64,000 nt of DNA, taken from RI-43 sp033764725. GTDB lineage: Bacteria; Pseudomonadota; Alphaproteobacteria; Caulobacterales; Aquidulcibacteraceae. The position numbers were made by a program, and so were the translations under genes. This document shows, in pieces, positions 25,481 through 33,549 of the stretch. The first letter of the stretch is position 1, and each line of letters starts with the position of its first letter. Location of the stretch: positions 130,328 through 194,327 of the forward strand of contig JANRIR010000021.1 in NCBI GenBank assembly GCA_033764725.1, given 5' to 3'. The notes beneath the pieces were generated by a model. That model searched no databases and had not been told where the DNA came from. It saw only the letters and a list, made by a program, of their open reading frames with translations.

Positions 25481-26355
25481 GGCGCGGGAACCATTTCTGC
25501 GAAGCGCGCGACCATGGCGCCGCGGCCGGCGACGAACACATCCTCGTGCTTGGCGATGTGATCGAGAATCTGCGCCAGCGCGCCGATGCGGCCCGGCCGG
25601 CCGACGATGCGCAGATGCAGGCCGATGTTCAGCACCGCCGCCTTGCCGGCCTGCGCCTCGGCGTAGAGCGCGTCGAAACTGTCGATGGCGTAGCGCGCCC
25701 AGTCCCACGGCGTGTAGGATGGCGCGACCCACATTTTCATGTCGTTGGTGTCGACCGCGTACGGCGAAATGACGATGGGCGTGCGGCCCCCGCGCGTTTC
25801 GATCACATCCCAAAACGGAAAATCGTCAGAATAGTCGTCGATGTGATACGTGAATCCCTCCTCGGCGACGAGGCGGCGGGTGTTCTCGGTCAACAGATAG
25901 CGCGACAGCCAGCCCTTCGGCGCGACGCCGATCGTGCGCGTGATGGACTCGCGCGCCTGCGCGATGAAGGCGCGCTCTTTATCTTCATCCATCCAGAATT
26001 GATGGCTCCAGCGATAGCCGTGCGCGGCCACTTCCCAACCGCGCGCGCGGATGTCCTGCGCGATCTGCGGCGCACGTTCGAGCGCAAGCGCAGCCGCCGT
26101 GATCGTCGGCTGAATGTTGCGCTCGTCGAAAAGCTTCACGATGCGCGGCCAACCGGCTTTGACGCCGTATTGGTAATTGCTCTCATTGCCGTGCGCGCGC
26201 ATCGGGCGCGACGGAACCGCGCCCAATTCGTCGACCGGCTCGGGGCCCTTGTCGCCGTCGCGGATATTCTGTTCCGCGCCCTCCTCGACATTGACGACGA
26301 TGGACACGGCGAGCTTTGCGCCATTCGGCCAGGTGAAGTCAGCGGGTGCGGGCAT
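25477..26355 (-). CDS. Polysaccharide deacetylase / PuuE allantoinase-like protein (copy 3)
   Basis: This 292-residue protein is the most canonical of the three copies: FTWPNGAKLAVSIVVNVEEGAEQNIRDGD, SNYQYGVKAGWPRIVKLFDERNI, VAAHGYRWSHQFWMDEDKE, and GWLSRY. This is the PuuE/allantoinase-type arrangement, with His of AAHGYRW and His of WSHQ. It starts the leftward run to the CpcT-like, VOC and CitE-like genes. A ring-opening amidohydrolase or deacetylase role is likely. Confidence 0.88.
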   Translation of the reverse strand: MPAPADFTWPNGAKLAVSIVVNVEEGAEQNIRDGDKGPEPVDELGAVPSRPMRAHGNESNYQYGVKAGWPRIVKLFDERNIQPTITAAALALERAPQIAQDIRARGWEVAAHGYRWSHQFWMDEDKERAFIAQARESITRTIGVAPKGWLSRYLLTENTRRLVAEEGFTYHIDDYSDDFPFWDVIETRGGRTPIVISPYAVDTNDMKMWVAPSYTPWDWARYAIDSFDALYAEAQAGKAAVLNIGLHLRIVGRPGRIGALAQILDHIAKHEDVFVAGRGAMVARFAEMVPAP

Positions 26356-26437
26356 CGGCGTCTCTCACGGAAAAGGTGAATAGGCGCGTCGGCGGATGTG
26401 TGCCAAGACGCCGGCGTCGTTTCGCCGTGAGGATATG

Positions 26438-26842
26438 ATGCGCGCTTCGCTGAAAACCGCCGCCCTTGCAGTGATCGCCGCGCTTGCGCTCGCCGCCTGC
26501 GGCGAGCCGCCGGCTGCGGTGGAGGAAGCCAAGACCGGCGCAATCGATTTCGCGCAGGAAGCCGCCAAGGCCGCCGCGCGCGCCGTCGACACGCGCACCG
26601 CCTGCGTGCTGGCCGGCCAGTCCGACGCGTTCTGCGGTTGCGTACAGGATCGCCTCGGACAGAATTTGAGCGAGACGCATGTCGATGCGCTGGCCACGGT
26701 GCTGCGCCGCGCAATCGGGGGCGAAGGCGTGCAAGCCGCCGCCGAGCGGGCGGAGACCATCGATCCGCAAACCCGCGACGCGCTCGTCCAATGCGCGACG
26801 ACCGCGGCGGTGCAAGGCGCGACCGAGGGCGCAGCGGAGTGA
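26438..26842 (+). CDS. Small alanine-rich lipoprotein with two Cys pairs
   Basis: This 134-residue protein begins with ATG 26438 (six bases after GAGGA; ATG 26435 is the neighbour). The signal ends in the lipobox LALAACGEP. The mature part is Ala/Glu-rich and helical, with Cys residues in RTACVLAGQSDAFCGCVQDRL and a final VQCATTA, which could form disulfides. No known family was recognised. It is transcribed divergently from the third deacetylase. Confidence 0.75.
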   Translation: MRASLKTAALAVIAALALAACGEPPAAVEEAKTGAIDFAQEAAKAAARAVDTRTACVLAGQSDAFCGCVQDRLGQNLSETHVDALATVLRRAIGGEGVQAAAERAETIDPQTRDALVQCATTAAVQGATEGAAE

Positions 26843-26864
26843 TCGGCGCGCGGATCGCCAGCGT

Positions 26865-27716
26865 TCAATGCGGCTCCTCCCCGCCTGACACGTTCATGCT
26901 CTCGGCGGTGATGTAATCGGCCTCGGGCGAGCAGAGGAACGCAACCGCCTTGGCGGTGTCTTCCGGCAGGCCGGGGCGCTTCAGCGGGATGCGGGCCGCC
27001 ATCGCCTCCAGATACGCCTCCACCGAAGGCGCGCCGACCACCTTGGCGAAATACTCGTTCTGCCACGCGCCCAATCCGGTCGTGACATGGTTCGGGCAGA
27101 CATTGTTGACCGTGATCTTGTGCGGTCCAAGCTCGATCGCGGCGGACCGCACGAGGCCGACGAGGCCATGCTTGGAGGCGGTGTAGGCCTGCGCGTGCGG
27201 AAAGCCGCTCTTGGCGGCCTGAGAGGCGATATTGACGATGCGCCCGCCTCGGCCCGGCTCCTTTTCATTTTGCGCAATCATTTTCTCGGCCGCCGCCTTG
27301 ATGCCGAAAAAGCAGCCGGTGAGGTTCACGTCGATGACGGCGCGCCAATCGTCGGGCGTCACCTCCATCAAGGGCTTCATGATGTAGCCGATGCCGGCAT
27401 TGTTGACCCAGATGTCGAGGCCGCCATGCGCAGCGACGGCGTGGTCGGCCAGAGCCCGCATTTGCTCAAAGTCGCGCACGTCGCACGCGAAGGTCGAGGC
27501 CGTTCCGCCGGCGGCGCGGATGGATTGGGCGATGGCCTCCATCTCGGCGTCGGCGCCGATCATCGACCCTGGCGTGGCCGCGTCCTTCGGCGCGCCAATG
27601 TCGGAGATGACGACCGCCGCGCCCTCCGCCGCGAGCCGCCGCGCGATGGCCTCGCCCAGGCCCTTGGCCCGGCCGGAGCCCGTGACCACGGCGGTCTTGC
27701 CGCTGAACCGCCCCAT
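26865..27716 (-). CDS. Short-chain dehydrogenase/reductase
   Basis: This 283-residue classical SDR has the cofactor motif TGSGRAKGLGEAIA, CDVRD, NNAGIGY, catalytic Ser in NIASQAAKS, and YTASKHG. It ends with NVSGGEEPH. Variable residues at the acceptor site (VISDIGAPKD) suggest NAD use. It lies 3 bp behind the HapK-like gene and is probably co-transcribed with it from the motif site at 28059. Confidence 0.92.
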   Translation of the reverse strand: MGRFSGKTAVVTGSGRAKGLGEAIARRLAAEGAAVVISDIGAPKDAATPGSMIGADAEMEAIAQSIRAAGGTASTFACDVRDFEQMRALADHAVAAHGGLDIWVNNAGIGYIMKPLMEVTPDDWRAVIDVNLTGCFFGIKAAAEKMIAQNEKEPGRGGRIVNIASQAAKSGFPHAQAYTASKHGLVGLVRSAAIELGPHKITVNNVCPNHVTTGLGAWQNEYFAKVVGAPSVEAYLEAMAARIPLKRPGLPEDTAKAVAFLCSPEADYITAESMNVSGGEEPH

Positions 27717-27719
27717 GGC

Positions 27720-28034
27720 TCAGCCCAGCTTATCGGTCAGGATGAAGACCAGATCGGCGGCCATCTCCTGGAAGGCGGCCGCCACCTGCTGCATCGTCGG
27801 CGAGGATACGTCCTTGCCGAAGGCGTCCATGTCGGCCACGTCGATGATCTCGACATAGGCGTAGGGCGGGGCGGCGTCGGAGCCGAGCAGGCCGGCCGAC
27901 CTGAACACCTCGAATTTCTCGATCGAGCCCAGGCTGTTGACCGTCGGCAGGTCCACACGCCGCGCCCAGGCCTCGTAATCGGCCGCGCTCACCCCAGGTT
28001 TGAGATTGAACAATGCGACGATCCGCGTACCCAT
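27720..28034 (-). CDS. HapK/REDY-like protein
   Basis: This 104-residue ferredoxin-like-fold protein reads MGTRIVALFNLKPGVSAADYEAWARRVDLPTV at the start. It has YAYVEIIDVADMDAFGKDV and a final phenylalanine-rich ILTDKL. This matches REDY-like proteins related to HapK, a protein of prodigiosin-type pathways with unknown catalytic role, and is also similar to EthD-like small oxygenase partners. The cluster motif lies 25 bp upstream. Confidence 0.7.
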   Translation of the reverse strand: MGTRIVALFNLKPGVSAADYEAWARRVDLPTVNSLGSIEKFEVFRSAGLLGSDAAPPYAYVEIIDVADMDAFGKDVSSPTMQQVAAAFQEMAADLVFILTDKLG

Positions 28035-28058
28035 TGGCGTCTCCCATTCGGAAACAGG

Positions 28059-28072
28059 TTGGTATATCTTTT
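28059..28072 (-). promoter_or_regulatory. Cluster motif site 5 (HapK-like/SDR and methyltransferase divergent region)
   Basis: The minus strand reads AAAAGATATACCAACC, 25 bp before the HapK-like start. The divergent methyltransferase start at 28131 is 59 bp away on the other side. Confidence 0.7.
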
Positions 28073-28130
28073 AACGCCCAAGGGACAGCATCGGCCCGGC
28101 CGTTGCAAGCCCCCGCCGAGGAGCAGGACG

Positions 28131-29414
28131 ATGAACGCCCCCGTCAAGGCCGCCGCCCCCGCCAAGAAGGTGAAGACTGGCGCCAGGAAGCCCGCTGTGA
28201 AGACCCCTGCCTATGATGGGCCGCCGGATTACCGCGTCGTCGGCCGCCACGGCGTCTATCCGCAGGTGACGCATGACGAGGCGGCGCGGTTCAACTTCCT
28301 CGCCCACATGAACCGTCATCTCTCCACCCGCGTCATGCCGGGGGTGAAGCTGGCGTTCGACGTGCGGGTGGAGCCCGCCTTCAAGAAGACGGCCAAGCGG
28401 CCGTTCAAGGATCGCCACGAACTGCGCAAGGCGATGGCCGCCGATCCGATGTTCCAGTGGTGGTCGGCGTTGCGCCGCGCGACGATGGAGCAGCGCCAGC
28501 AGGCCGGCCGCTGGGTGACGCTGCGCCAAGCCGACGCGCTCAACGCCTCCGTGCGCAAGCTGACCGACGGCGACCCCCGCCTCCAACTCGATCCGACATT
28601 GCCCCTGCCGCGCTATGTCGCTGCGATCGATCACCATTGCATGCCAGGCAGCTATCACACCGAGCTGGTCTCCGGCGACGCGACGGGCGCGGCGAATTAC
28701 GACGTCGGCATGTTTGCGACCACCGGCGGCATGCTGGGCCTGTACAATGACGGCGGCGGCCATGCGGTGGTGAAGTGGGTGAAAGAAAACCTCCCCGCCT
28801 TCAAGCCCAAGCGCATCCTCGATCTGGGCGCGGGCCTTGGCCACAATGTGTTGCCCATCGCGCAGGCGTTTCCGGACGCGGAGGTCATGGCGGTCGATGT
28901 CGGCGCGCCGATGCTGCGCTACGGGCTGGCGCGCGCCAAGAGCCTCGGCGTGACGAACGTGACCTTCGTGCAGGCGGACGTGTCGGATTTGTCCCGGTTC
29001 AAGGACGAAAGCTTCGATTGGATCCAGTCGACGATGTTCCTGCACGAGACGAGCTATTCCTCGATGCAGAAAATATTCGCGGAGACGAAACGGCTTCTGG
29101 CGCCCGGCGGCATCGTCTTGCATGTCGAGCAGCCGCAATACGACGCCGCCATGCCGCTGTTCGAACAGGCCATGCGCGACTGGGACGCCTTCTACAACAA
29201 CGAGCCGTTCTGGACGAAGATGCACGAGGTCGACCTCGACGGCTGGATGGTCAAGGCCGGCTTCAAGAAGGATGCGCTGATCCATGGCGGCGTCGCCGCC
29301 GTCGTCGATCCGAAAGTGTTTCCCGAAGCGGCGAAGGATTCAAAGCAGGAAGATTACGGCCGCAAGGCCGCCTGGCACGTGATCGGCGCGCGCAAGCAGG
29401 CCAAGGCGGCATGA
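28131..29414 (+). CDS. Class I SAM-dependent methyltransferase
   Basis: This 427-residue protein starts at ATG 28131 after GGAGCAGGA. A Lys/Ala/Pro-rich leader of about 30 residues precedes a conserved N-terminal region of about 200 residues with no clear domain match. A Rossmann methyltransferase domain follows: RILDLGAGLGHN near residue 233, EVMAVDVGAPML and RLLAPGGIVLHVEQP. The acceptor is unknown; the long N-terminal extension may determine it. It overlaps the next gene by ATGA. The divergent motif site 5 may control it. Confidence 0.88.
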   Translation: MNAPVKAAAPAKKVKTGARKPAVKTPAYDGPPDYRVVGRHGVYPQVTHDEAARFNFLAHMNRHLSTRVMPGVKLAFDVRVEPAFKKTAKRPFKDRHELRKAMAADPMFQWWSALRRATMEQRQQAGRWVTLRQADALNASVRKLTDGDPRLQLDPTLPLPRYVAAIDHHCMPGSYHTELVSGDATGAANYDVGMFATTGGMLGLYNDGGGHAVVKWVKENLPAFKPKRILDLGAGLGHNVLPIAQAFPDAEVMAVDVGAPMLRYGLARAKSLGVTNVTFVQADVSDLSRFKDESFDWIQSTMFLHETSYSSMQKIFAETKRLLAPGGIVLHVEQPQYDAAMPLFEQAMRDWDAFYNNEPFWTKMHEVDLDGWMVKAGFKKDALIHGGVAAVVDPKVFPEAAKDSKQEDYGRKAAWHVIGARKQAKAA

Positions 29415-29764
29415 GCCTCGATCCGTTCGCGCTGGCCGGCGCCAAGCCGAAAGGCAAGCGACCCTGGTTCCTGGAAAGCCGCGACAGCGAACGTCTGATG
29501 ACGATCCTCATGGCGGTGGCGCAGGAACTGGCTGTGACGCGCGAGCGCCTCGACACGATCGAGCGGCTTTTGGAAAAGAACGGCGCGCTCACCCGCGCCG
29601 ACATCGAGCGCTTCACGCCCACGAAGGCCGAAGCCGCCGAACGCGGCGCGTGGACGCAGGAATATCTCGCGCGCATCCTGCGCATCCTGCAGCAGGAACA
29701 GGAAGCGCTCGCGAGCGAGGATCAAACGCCGGAAGAAATCGCCGACGAACTCGCGCGCGGCTAG
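29411..29764 (+). CDS. Hypothetical protein, coiled-coil
   Basis: This 117-residue protein overlaps the methyltransferase stop by 4 bp. It starts with DPFALAGAKPKGKRPWFLE and continues with heptad-like helices (LMTILMAVAQELAVTRERLDTIERLLE, QEYLARILRILQQEQEAL). No family was recognised. Coupling to the methyltransferase suggests an accessory or oligomerisation subunit of it. Confidence 0.7.
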   Translation: MSLDPFALAGAKPKGKRPWFLESRDSERLMTILMAVAQELAVTRERLDTIERLLEKNGALTRADIERFTPTKAEAAERGAWTQEYLARILRILQQEQEALASEDQTPEEIADELARG

Positions 29765-29802
29765 CGCCCTTTTTCGCAATCGGCCCAGAAGATTCATTTT
29801 CT

Positions 29803-29911
29803 CCCTCTCCCTCCGCGAGGAGGGAGAGGGCCGGGGTGAGGGTGGAGCGAATACACTTCAAACCTCGCACAGCCCCCTCACCCTGCCCTCTCCCCCTTTC
29901 GGGGGAGAGGG
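29803..29911. repeat. Paired REP-like inverted repeats (BIME-like)
   Basis: One perfect hairpin spans 29803-29830 (12 bp arms of CCCTCTCCCTCC type, GCGA loop) and a second spans 29886-29911 (11 bp arms, TTTC loop). The flanking GGGGTGAGGG and CCCTCACCC segments are complementary to each other, so the two units lie in inverted orientation. This is the classic form of dispersed palindromic elements in proteobacteria. It fills most of the space between the coiled-coil gene and the VOC gene. Confidence 0.8.
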
Positions 29912-29946
29912 TTCGGCGTCAAACTTGAAGCGGAATTGCGATCCCG

Positions 29947-30447
29947 ATGACCCAGCCCATCTCCTCGCTCATTCGCTGCGCCGTCTTTGTGCGCGATCTG
30001 GAACGGTCCACCGCCTTCTATCGCGCGCTGGGGCTCACCGACACCTATTACGAAGGCACGCTGCATGCCGGCAGCGTCGCCGCAGCGCTCGTCGTCGCGC
30101 CCGAGACCGTCACGCGCTGCCGCATCGTGAAGCGGCCCGGCACGCCGAATTACGGCATGGTCGGCCTGTTCGAACTCACCACGCCCACGCTTGAGCCCTT
30201 GCCGTGCGCCGACGCAATCACGCCGCGCGCGGGCGAGGCGACTTTGGTGTTCTACGTGACCGACATGGATGCGACGATGGCTGCGGCCGCCGCTGCCGGC
30301 GCGTCGGTCATCGGGCCGATCGCGCTCTTCACCATGCCGCATCGCAGCCAGCGCGAAGGCTGCCTGCGCGATCCCGACGGCGTGTTGATCAATGTCATCG
30401 AACGCCCGATCGACGAACAGTTCAGCGATCGGCCGGTGCAGGTTTAG
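29947..30447 (+). CDS. VOC-superfamily protein (glyoxalase-like)
   Basis: This 166-residue protein holds two beta-alpha-beta-beta-beta units: SLIRCAVFVRDLERSTAFYRALGLTD near the start and TLVFYVTDMDATMAAAAAAGA, GCLRDPDGVLINVIE later. The latter is the characteristic metal-site strand of lyases and dioxygenases. The gene ends 4 bp into the convergent neighbour. Function unassigned. Confidence 0.85.
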   Translation: MTQPISSLIRCAVFVRDLERSTAFYRALGLTDTYYEGTLHAGSVAAALVVAPETVTRCRIVKRPGTPNYGMVGLFELTTPTLEPLPCADAITPRAGEATLVFYVTDMDATMAAAAAAGASVIGPIALFTMPHRSQREGCLRDPDGVLINVIERPIDEQFSDRPVQV

Positions 30448-31229
30448 GGCGGCGAAACGACGAACAACGCATCCGGCATCGCTTCGTTCAAACGGAAATC
30501 CGTCCAGAAGATTTCGTTTTGCTTCACGCCATTGTAAAACAGCCGCACGCGTCCTGGCTGCACCCAGGCCGACCCCGGCCGCGTGAAGAAATCCGAATAG
30601 ATGCGCTCATGCCAGCCGCGCGGCGTGGCGAAACCCACACGCAGGATCGCGAAATCGTCCTGCGCGATGGCGAATTGCGTCTGCATGCCGGCAGGATCGG
30701 CGACGCGCACATGATAGACCGGGCGCCCATCGACGAGATCGTCGGGCAAGCGCGTCAGCGTGAAGCCGTCGTCCAGCGCAAACCGGATGACGCCGAAGCC
30801 GAAATTCTCGGACCATTGCCGATCGGCTTCGGACGGGGGCTGCGGCCCCGCGGCGGTGTAGGAGCGCGCGCCGTCGAACGCCAAAAGCAGCGCCTGGCGC
30901 CCGTCGCGGCGGGATTCGATGCGCACCTTGCCGTCGGCGGCGTGCGCGGCGTCCTTCTCGCGCGGATAGACGCGCCACATCTCGTAACGCTCATGGCGCT
31001 CGACCGCGCCGTCCGCGCGATAGAACACCGCCTCGCCGCGCATATAGAGCGTTTCGGGACGCACCCATACGGCGCCGCCTGCCGCAGCATGCGCCCGCGT
31101 CACGATGCTGCGCGCGTCGAGCGCGGGCTGCGACGGCAGCGCGGCTGCGGCGCGCTCGGGCGCGGTCTGCGCGTGCGCCGGCGCGAACATCGCTGCGGCC
31201 AACGCCAGGGCCGCGAGCATCCGGCGCAT
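30444..31229 (-). CDS. Secreted protein of unknown function
   Basis: This 261-residue protein has a clear signal peptide (MRRMLAALALAAAMFAPAHAQ). The mature part is beta-rich with many aromatic residues: LYMRGEAVFYRADG, YEMWRVYPREKD, LLAFDGARSY and SDFFTRPGSAWVQPGRVRLFYNGVK. The style recalls LolA/DUF4292-like lipoprotein-sorting folds but I cannot assign it. It is translationally coupled (TGATG) to the DUF1330 gene upstream. Confidence 0.7.
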   Translation of the reverse strand: MRRMLAALALAAAMFAPAHAQTAPERAAAALPSQPALDARSIVTRAHAAAGGAVWVRPETLYMRGEAVFYRADGAVERHERYEMWRVYPREKDAAHAADGKVRIESRRDGRQALLLAFDGARSYTAAGPQPPSEADRQWSENFGFGVIRFALDDGFTLTRLPDDLVDGRPVYHVRVADPAGMQTQFAIAQDDFAILRVGFATPRGWHERIYSDFFTRPGSAWVQPGRVRLFYNGVKQNEIFWTDFRLNEAMPDALFVVSPP

Positions 31230-31522
31230 CAAGGCTGCTCCACCACCAGAATGTCGACATCCGCCAGCGGCTGCCGCGCCGCCTTGAGCGGCTGATACTC
31301 GGGCGAGGCCCAGAAGCGCTCGATCGCGGCCTTGTCCGGCCACTCGGACACCACGATCGACGCGCCGTCGCCGTAGCCGCCCTCAAGGCTCGCCGCGCCG
31401 GGCGCGCGCACGATATAGCGGCCGCCGAATTGCGCGATCAGCGCCGCGGTCGGCTTGCCGTATTCCTCCAGGAAGCGCGCGCGATCCTTCACCCGCGCGA
31501 CCACGATCATGTAAGCGGGCAT
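31229..31522 (-). CDS. DUF1330 family protein
   Basis: This 97-residue dimeric ferredoxin-like-fold protein has PAYMIVVARVKDRARFLEEYGK, IAQFGGRYIVRAPG and VVSEWPDKAAIERFWASPEYQPLKAARQ, the standard DUF1330 pattern. The family is of unknown function and often accompanies catabolic enzymes. It is divergent from the VOC gene that carries motif site 6. Confidence 0.88.
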   Translation of the reverse strand: MPAYMIVVARVKDRARFLEEYGKPTAALIAQFGGRYIVRAPGAASLEGGYGDGASIVVSEWPDKAAIERFWASPEYQPLKAARQPLADVDILVVEQP

Positions 31523-31582
31523 TGGCGGTCTCCTGTGCGCGCACTTGCAGCGGCGCCGGGACTGGGCGAAAAGAACCGAGCG

Positions 31583-31600
31583 AAAAGATATACCAACTTC
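31583..31600 (+). promoter_or_regulatory. Cluster motif site 6 (VOC / oxidoreductase / hydrolase operon)
   Basis: AAAAGATATACCAACTTC lies 18 bp before the GTG start at 31618 and matches site 8 and most of site 1. Confidence 0.7.
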
Positions 31601-31617
31601 CCAGCCGGAGAAAAGCC

Positions 31618-32511
31618 GTGAAGCTTTTGCGCAGCGCCACGCTCACCGTATCCGACCTCGCGCGCTCGCAGGCGCTGTATCGCGATTTTCTGGACCACAC
31701 GACCGTCGAAAGCGGCGCGCTGGATGCAGGGCTCGCAGCCGCGCTCGGCGCCCCTGGCGCAACAGGCGCGCCGTACGCGGTGATGAAGCCGGCGAGCGGC
31801 GCGAAAATCTATCTGCGGCTGGTGCAGCAGCCCCCGCACCCCGATTTCGAACCGCTCAAAACCTATGGCTGGGCCGCCATCGAAATCTGCGTGCAGGACG
31901 TGCTCGCGGCACACGAGCGGCTGAAGCCGAGCCCGTTCGAGGTCATCGGGCCGCCGCGCGAGATCGAGGGCCTGCCGGCGATCTATCCGATGCAAGTGAA
32001 AGGACCGGACGGCGAGATCGTCTATCTGACGCAAATCCGTTCCGATCTGCCGGCTTACGATCTCCCACGCGCGGCTGCGCCGATCGACAAGCTCTTCATC
32101 TTCGTGCTCGCCTGCTCCGACATGCGCGCCTCGATCCGCTTTGCGGAAGAGAAGCTCGGCCTCACGCTCGGCCGCGACATGGACATCGTCTACACCATGC
32201 TCGCCAACGCCTTCGGCACGCCGCATGAGCGGCTCTACACGATCTCCACGGTGATCCACGAGCGCGACGTGTTCCTCGAATTCGATCAATTGCCGCCGAT
32301 GGCGCGCCCGCGACCGACGCACAAGGGCATGCTGCCGCCCGGCGTGGCGGTAGGATCGTTGTCCATTCCGGATTTCGCCGACCGCGTCGACCGTTTCGCG
32401 GATTGGCTGATCGCGCCGCCCGCGCAGCGCCCGGGCGCCGTGTATGACGGTCGCCGCGCGGCGACCATGCGTGGGCCGGACGGAACCCTGTTCGAACTCG
32501 TTGAGATGTGA
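31618..32511 (+). CDS. Two-domain VOC protein (extradiol-dioxygenase/glyoxalase-like)
   Basis: This 297-residue protein starts at GTG 31618. The first VOC module begins LLRSATLTVSDLARSQALYRDFL and the second begins KLFIFVLACSDMRASIRFAEEKLG. EIVYLTQIR and a late GPDGTLFELVEM are metal-site strands. The double layout is like extradiol dioxygenases or glyoxalase-fold lyases, but His residues at the usual first-domain ligand place are not obvious. It heads an operon with the oxidoreductase and the tandem hydrolase. Confidence 0.82.
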   Translation: MKLLRSATLTVSDLARSQALYRDFLDHTTVESGALDAGLAAALGAPGATGAPYAVMKPASGAKIYLRLVQQPPHPDFEPLKTYGWAAIEICVQDVLAAHERLKPSPFEVIGPPREIEGLPAIYPMQVKGPDGEIVYLTQIRSDLPAYDLPRAAAPIDKLFIFVLACSDMRASIRFAEEKLGLTLGRDMDIVYTMLANAFGTPHERLYTISTVIHERDVFLEFDQLPPMARPRPTHKGMLPPGVAVGSLSIPDFADRVDRFADWLIAPPAQRPGAVYDGRRAATMRGPDGTLFELVEM

Positions 32512-32544
32512 CGCGCGCCGGCGCGCGTCTGGAAGGGCATGGCC

Positions 32545-33549
32545 ATGCGGCACGTCGTGCTGAAACACGTCTTGAGCGCGCAGCCGCGCGCCGATGATTT
32601 CCAGATTCTGGAAGCGACGCCGCCCGCCTGTCCGGACGGCGGCGTGCGCGCGCGCGTCCTCTATGTATCGCTCGACCCTTATGTCGGATCGCGCCTGCGC
32701 GGGCGTCATATGGGCGAAGCGCCGCCTGCGCCGATGCGTGAGCCTATCCCCGGCGCCTGCGTTGCGCAGGTGGTCGAAACGCGCACGCCCGACTTCGCCA
32801 TCGGCGATGTGGTGCACACGATGGAGGGGGCCTGGGCCGACGAGATCGCGATCGCCGCCGGTCACGCGCGAAAGCTTGATCCCGCGATGGCGCCGCTGCA
32901 GGCCCATCTCTCCGCGCTCGGCATGCCGGGGCTGACGGCGTGGGCCGGCGTGACGCAGCGCGCGCGCGTCGGCGCCGACGACATCGTTCTCGTCGACGCA
33001 GCCGCCGGCGCCGTGGGCGGCGCGGTCGGGCAGATCGCCAGGATCAAGGGCGCGCGCGCGATCGGCGTAGCGGGCGGCGCCGAGAAAGTTCGCCTTGTTG
33101 TAAACGAGTACGGTTTCGACGCCTGCGTCGACTACAAGGCGCCGGATTGGGAGAAAGCGCTCGACGCCGCCCTGCCTGCGGCGCCGACGCTGTGTTTCGA
33201 GAATGTCAGCGTGGCGATGCTGACGACCATGTTGAGCCGCGCTGCGCCCTATGCGCGCGTGGTGCTGTGCGGCCTGGTCGATCAATATCACGCCGATGCG
33301 CCGCCGCCGCAGATTCCCGCCGGGCTCATCATCGGCAAGCGCGCGCAGGTGCTCGGCCTCGTCGTCTATGATTTTTACCCGCGCTGGAGCGACTTTCTCG
33401 CGGAAGCGGCGCCGTGGGTGCGCGAGGGCCGTCTGCGCATCGCCGAGGATGTCGCGCATGGGCTGAACGGCGCCCCCGCCCTGTTCGAAAAGCTGATGCA
33501 GGGGCGCAATATCGGCAAGTGCATCGTCGCCGTCGCGGAGCCGTCGTGA
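32545..33549 (+). CDS. NADP-dependent zinc-free oxidoreductase (MDR, leukotriene B4 dehydrogenase type)
   Basis: This protein of about 334 residues starts at ATG 32545, eight bases after GGAAGGG (ATG 32539 is too close to it). It has DPYVGSRLRGRHMGE, FAIGDVVHTMEGAWADE, VLVDAAAGAVGGAVGQIARIKGARAIGVAGG and AQVLGLVVYDFYPRW. These match zinc-independent medium-chain alkenal/one reductases that reduce alpha,beta-unsaturated carbonyls. Its stop overlaps the hydrolase start (GTGA). Confidence 0.9.
   Translation: MRHVVLKHVLSAQPRADDFQILEATPPACPDGGVRARVLYVSLDPYVGSRLRGRHMGEAPPAPMREPIPGACVAQVVETRTPDFAIGDVVHTMEGAWADEIAIAAGHARKLDPAMAPLQAHLSALGMPGLTAWAGVTQRARVGADDIVLVDAAAGAVGGAVGQIARIKGARAIGVAGGAEKVRLVVNEYGFDACVDYKAPDWEKALDAALPAAPTLCFENVSVAMLTTMLSRAAPYARVVLCGLVDQYHADAPPPQIPAGLIIGKRAQVLGLVVYDFYPRWSDFLAEAAPWVREGRLRIAEDVAHGLNGAPALFEKLMQGRNIGKCIVAVAEPS

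Noticed and set aside
32628..32638. TGTCCGGACGG, partial match to TTGTCCGGACAA
   Set aside because: Inside the oxidoreductase coding sequence and missing the outer bases of the palindrome.
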